Positions 6,883 through 9,562 of a stretch of DNA of 9,562 nucleotides are shown here, piece after piece; within the stretch, counting starts at the first letter, position 1; every line of letters starts with the position of its first letter. Made by a program: the position numbers and the translations under genes. The DNA comes from Helicobacteraceae bacterium (GTDB lineage: Bacteria > Campylobacterota > Campylobacteria > Campylobacterales > Sulfurimonadaceae), in NCBI GenBank assembly GCA_027083665.1, contig JALWNV010000324.1, positions 1 through 9,562 of the forward strand. The letters are read 5' to 3'. The notes under the pieces are model-generated. The model worked only from the letters and a program-made list of their open reading frames with translations, was not told the DNA's origin and made no database searches.

Positions 6883-7846
6883 TTGGACTTGTCGACGAAA
6901 AAGAGATTGGCAAGTGAGGGTGACGTCCAGGCAGCAGCAGAAGAGAAAATCCCATCACTGAACCGACGGCTGGAACTGATGAAGATCAGCAAGACGGCAT
7001 GGTATTATCGTCATGCCGATCCTTTCAGCAGTGACGAGGATATCCGCTTACTGGATATGATCGACCGTATCTATACGAAGCATCCCTACTACGGTCACCG
7101 CAGGATACGCAAGGTACTGGGCAGACTGGGATGTCCTGTCGGACGCAAACGGGTGATCAGTGCCATGAAACACATGGGGATCAAGGCACTCTATCCCAAA
7201 CCGAAGACCAGCATCGCCAGCAAAGAACATCTGAAATACCCGTATCTGCTGGAAGCGTACAAAAACAGCGACGGACAGGTGAGCGTCGGACAGCCCAATG
7301 AAGTATGGTCGACCGATATCACCTATATCCGGCTTGAAAAAGGCTATGCCTATCTCGCTGCCGTTATCGACTGGTACTCCAAGCGCATTCTTGCCTGGAA
7401 GCTGAGTACGACAATGGATGTCTCTTTGACGACATCGGTACTGAAAGAGGCTCTGGCACACCATCCGAAGCCGAAGATCTTCAATACGGATCAGGGCAGT
7501 CAGTATACGGCCAAAGAGCATATCGACATCCTGGTACAACACGGTATCTCTATCTCGATGCACCCCAAGGGCATTTCCTCGCTATCGCTCAGGGCAGACG
7601 CTAAAGGCAGAAACATCGACAATATCGTTATCGAACGGTTCTGGCGGACACTCAAATATGAAGATGTCTATCCCAAAAGCTACACAACACTCAAGGAGGC
7701 AAAAAAGGGAATCGGTGAATACATGCAAACATACAACACACAGACTGCATTCGGCCATTGGCTATCGAACTCCGGATGAAGCCTACTTCGGTATTGTCAA
7801 TACGGAAGATTTCAAATCGGAACTTTGGCTGAAAGATGTGGCTTGA
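6883..7846 (+). pseudogene. IS3-family OrfB transposase, insertion and frameshift
   Basis: OrfB is the DDE integrase-like catalytic part of the transposase. An open frame runs from a TTG at 6883 to 7779 (298 residues). The N-terminal HTH_21 region (about 45-105, with YYGHRRIRKVL) and the rve core are clear. The catalytic residues are D145 (WSTDITYI), D203 (NTDQGSQYT) and E251 (IERFWRTLKYE). The D-to-E spacing is 47 residues instead of the family's 35. The excess is exactly a 12-residue insert at 227-238. Near 7742 the frame is lost (about two bases missing in an AGAG context). The proper C-terminus, RLHSAIGYRTPDEAYF, continues in another frame to the TGA at 7844-7846. Both changes argue against an active enzyme. 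Confidence 0.85.
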
Positions 7847-7863
7847 TAGATGAAATTAGAAGA

Positions 7864-7894
7864 AATTTGGATTTGGTCTTGACAAAGGGGGACA
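7864..7894 (-). repeat. IS3 right terminal inverted repeat
   Basis: Reads TGTCCCC...AAGACCAAATCCAAA on the minus strand and pairs with the left repeat at 6494-6524. The element ends with CA at 7893-7894. Confidence 0.85.
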
Positions 7895-7927
7895 GTTTAT
7901 TTTAAATGGCAGCATCTGTCCTGTCAT

Positions 7928-7955
7928 AAAACAGACCGGATGGGCCGGTTTTTTC
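7928..7955 (+). terminator. Rho-independent terminator, possibly bidirectional
   Basis: The stem ACCGG/CCGGT encloses a 5-nt loop (ATGGG) at 7935-7949 and is followed by a run of six T's on the plus strand. An A-rich stretch before the stem (AAAACAG) allows some extension and could serve the minus strand, where the immunity-like gene ends about 65 nt upstream. On the plus strand it would stop transcripts leaving the IS. Confidence 0.55.
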
Positions 7956-7984
7956 TGCTTGATATTTCTATTTCGGAATTTGGG

Positions 7985-8008
7985 ATCTTCTTTGCTGACC
8001 GCCCTGAG
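7985..8008 (-). repeat. Short copy of the Rhs core (LRAVSKED)
   Basis: On the minus strand the 24 bases encode LRAVSKED and match 22 of 24 bases of the Rhs gene at 9014-9037. The copy lies just after the stop of the immunity-like gene, so the two copies flank the toxin tip and immunity cassette as direct repeats about 1.03 kb apart. No further Rhs sequence is recognisable around it. Confidence 0.65.
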
Positions 8009-8015
8009 CATCTCC

Positions 8016-8393
8016 CTAATTTCGATATTTCCTTATAAACCTACCTAATACTTCAAGCAATACAACACATAATATTGCATAAAGGATTGCACTTAAAACC
8101 AATGGTATATAAATGAATGGGATTATCGACATAAATATGAAAAAGAATAAAAGTGTCAATACCCACCCTACAGGAATAAACAAGATGGAAATTATTGACA
8201 AGTAAACATATTTTTTTTCATACTTCACATTTTTTATAAGACGGGATGCCATCAAGGAGAAGGTCAAAAATGCAATCAGCAATACCCATAGTAATTCAAG
8301 ATTATATGGCGCTTTAAAAAAAACAAGTAAGCACACTACAAGTAATGGGATTGAATACATTAAAGTTTTTAGAAATGAATTCGAAGATTTCAT
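8016..8393 (-). CDS. Small polytopic membrane protein, probable immunity protein of the Rhs tip
   Basis: The protein has 125 residues and is very hydrophobic, with about four membrane helices: roughly residues 8-26, 31-50, 63-82 and 85-115 (the last may split in two). It has a basic C-terminus (RFIRKYRN). I do not recognise a family. The role is inferred from position. It sits directly behind an Rhs toxin tip, and its ATG at 8393 overlaps the TGA of the read-through toxin frame as ATGA, the coupling expected of an effector-immunity pair. A GTG at 8402 in the same frame is less likely. The gene is AT-rich compared with the chromosome part, as tip and immunity modules often are. It is open throughout, unlike its partner. 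A membrane immunity protein would fit a toxin that acts in or outside the membrane, but this is speculation. Confidence 0.65.
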   Translation of the reverse strand: MKSSNSFLKTLMYSIPLLVVCLLVFFKAPYNLELLWVLLIAFLTFSLMASRLIKNVKYEKKYVYLSIISILFIPVGWVLTLLFFFIFMSIIPFIYIPLVLSAILYAILCVVLLEVLGRFIRKYRN

Positions 8394-9155
8394 TGCGCAC
8401 ACTTGTTATTGCAATTATAATAATCACTAATAAAATCATTGTATCCTTGTGTAATCCATTATTGATCATTTGGATCATCAAAATATGAAGAATACCAACT
8501 CCACTGACTCGTGCCACTGTAAATCTGATACAAGCCTGCCCCACTGAGTGCACCGGTCAATGAAAACCCCTTTGCGGCGGCGACATACCCAAAATTGTAG
8601 TTCCCGAAATTTTCGTATTGTAAAGCGATTCGTTTGTAATCCCAGAACCTGTCACTTCGAATAGCCATGTAAAATTGCAATAGGGACATAGTTGATGCAA
8701 ATTCTCCGTTTGAACACATGTTAACCCAATCGGGTCTAATGGATGGAGGTGCCAACCCCTCCGGATCCACCAAATTCACCGGATCCTGCAACACATACCC
8801 GTAAAGATTCGTATCCCCGCCATCGAAGCCTATGGGTCTTTGGCCGTCCACTTTCCCGTCCCGGCATCGTAATCACGATAGCCGAATCTGGTCAGTTTCG
8901 TATCGGGATCGTACAGCCCTCCGGCAAACCCGAACGGCACTCTGAGCGTTTCGTTGCTGTCTGAAAGCACATTGCCGAAGATATCGTATTCGATCCTTTT
9001 GACTTATTGTACCATCTTCTTTGCTGACGGCTCTGAGTGTTCCGACCTGATCGTAGCTGAGATAGTAAGTTTGTCCGTTGTGTGTCATCTTGTACGGCAT
9101 ACTGTCGTCGGGTTTGATGACGCTTCGGAGTTGATGAGTTATAGTTATCATTTGA
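8390..9155 (-). pseudogene. Rhs/YD-repeat protein C-terminal fragment with Ntox44-like toxin tip
   Basis: The frame begins within the Rhs core at about 9155 without its own start: MTHNGQTYYLSYDQVGTLRA, then [33 protein letters not shown] and [20 protein letters not shown]. The family boundary YGY...[11 protein letters not shown] follows. After this comes the variable tip, with [20 protein letters not shown] and a later [13 protein letters not shown] and DDPNDQ. From memory this resembles bacterial polymorphic toxin type 44 (Ntox44). Three lesions are visible: one extra base near 9000-9010, one missing base in the GGG at 8834-8836 (opposite sign, restoring the frame), and a TAA at 8459-8461 after DDPNDQ. 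Read-through adds WITQGYNDFISDYY and eight more residues up to the TGA at 8390-8392. The 5' side is cut by IS30 sequence. Confidence 0.8.
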
Positions 9156-9412
9156 CCCCTGTTCTCATGGGAACGAAGACTCAATGAAAATATCAACGGT
9201 CTGATCCGACAATACATTCCCAAGGGCAGCAGCTTTGAACATCTGATAAACAAAGAGATCAAGCATATAGAAGATCGGCTCAACCATCGGCCCAGAAAAT
9301 CATTAGGGTGGAAAACGCCTTATGAGGTATTTCATGCAAAGGATACAGCGGCGTAAGAGAATTTAGGGTATAGTTTTTTAACGGTGAAATTGCACTATAG
9401 ATTTAAATTCGC
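9156..9412 (+). mobile_element. IS30-family element, 3' remnant
   Basis: The frame from about 9165 to the TAA at 9354-9356 reads SWERRLNENINGLIRQYIPK, then GSSFEHL, and ends with HRPRKSLGWKTPYEVFHAKD and TAA. This is the C-terminal catalytic end of IS30-type transposases (SWERG-x-NENTNGL-x-RQY-x-PKG, then LN-x-RPRK-x-L-x-x-x-TP-x-E). The usual glycine after SWER is R-L here. The downstream TTGCACTATAGATTTAAATT at 9390-9409 looks like the right end of the element. All upstream transposase sequence is missing, and the remnant abuts the Rhs fragment at about 9150-9160, so a deletion or recombination joined the two. Confidence 0.8.
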
Positions 9413-9562
9413 GAACAATAGATATAATTTATAAAATTTTATAAACTATAAATAAAATTGAAACGTATGGATATGAACTTTTAAAATAATTCGGAAAATA
9501 CCCTAAAATATACATAATTATGGAAATAATGCAAATAATAGGGAGAACAATCATTGCTAAAA
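9413..9562. other. AT-rich stretch without a clear gene
   Basis: This stretch is far richer in A and T than the chromosome part. It contains a perfect 18-bp palindrome (TTTATAAAATTTTATAAA, 9428-9445) and several TATAAT-like words. At the very end GGGAGA (9541-9546) precedes a TTG at 9554 with suitable spacing, so a plus-strand gene may begin there, but only three codons are visible. Confidence 0.4.

Larger units (their letters stand above)
6494..7894 (+). mobile_element. IS3-family insertion sequence, 1401 bp
   Basis: The element is bounded by imperfect inverted repeats that begin TGTCCCC and so end TG...CA, as in the IS3 family. It carries the orfA/orfB pair with an HTH and leucine-zipper protein followed by a DDE integrase. 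The length is typical for the family. The flanks, TAA on the left and GTT on the right, do not form a target duplication. The left flank is the inverted MNT body, so the element has probably taken part in a rearrangement since insertion. OrfB carries a 36-nt insertion and a frameshift, so the copy is probably unable to move by itself. Confidence 0.88.

Noticed and set aside
6890..6905. Programmed -1 frameshift signal between OrfA and OrfB
   Set aside because: The A run is only five long, lies after the OrfA stop, and no clear stem-loop follows, so I cannot support it.
8314..8553. Small minus-strand frame across the toxin-immunity junction
   Set aside because: It overlaps both genes in another frame and shows no family resemblance.
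9156..9283. Start of the Rhs fragment at 9283
   Set aside because: The first 40 or so residues of that frame are antisense to the IS30 transposase; Rhs similarity begins only near 9150.
1..9562. CRISPR array, tRNA, rRNA or riboswitch
   Set aside because: I found no regularly spaced repeats and no cloverleaf or rRNA-like sequence; the leaders before nusA and HP0268 are short and show no recognisable aptamer.

Overview
The window most likely comes from a Campylobacterota (former Epsilonproteobacteria) chromosome. The evidence is a gene order I recall from that group: miaB, then a small HP0268-family gene, then a divergent nusA start. The HP0268 family itself also appears largely confined to this group. 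The housekeeping part is GC-rich by eye, which would fit a higher-GC genus such as Nitratifractor or Hydrogenimonas, but the genus is only a guess.

Positions 1-5608 are compact housekeeping sequence. The 3' part of tilS (plus strand) runs into the end of a long minus-strand gene string. In transcription order this string is HP0268-like, miaB, a DUF374 acyltransferase, a Xer-type tyrosine recombinase, and three genes that look like divergent PilM, PilN and PilO. Most junctions are 4-14 nt overlaps or gaps under 15 nt, so this is probably one operon. A clear sigma70-type promoter and ribosome binding site follow on the plus strand, leading into a nusA start that breaks off after about 15 codons.

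Positions 5836-9412 are a patchwork of broken accessory genes. First comes an unassigned fragment, then the remains of a nucleotidyltransferase (MNT) / HI0074-like partner pair. The partner gene has lost its middle. The MNT gene is cut after about ten codons and its body lies inverted, ending exactly at the left end of an IS3-family element (6494-7894). The IS has clear imperfect terminal inverted repeats but no evident target duplication, and its transposase carries a 12-codon insertion and a frameshift. Beyond it, on the minus strand, is the 3' end of an Rhs gene with a toxin tip resembling Ntox44. The tip carries an in-frame TAA, and reading through that stop ends in an ATGA overlap with an intact gene for a small membrane protein, the probable immunity protein. 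A short copy of the Rhs core flanks this cassette. The Rhs fragment is cut on its 5' side by the 3' end of an IS30-family element.

Positions 9357-9562 are very AT-rich and hold no clear gene. The main interest lies in the fossil record of the accessory segment: a disrupted nusA, an IS-associated inversion, and a dead Rhs tip beside an intact immunity frame. I saw no CRISPR array, tRNA or rRNA.
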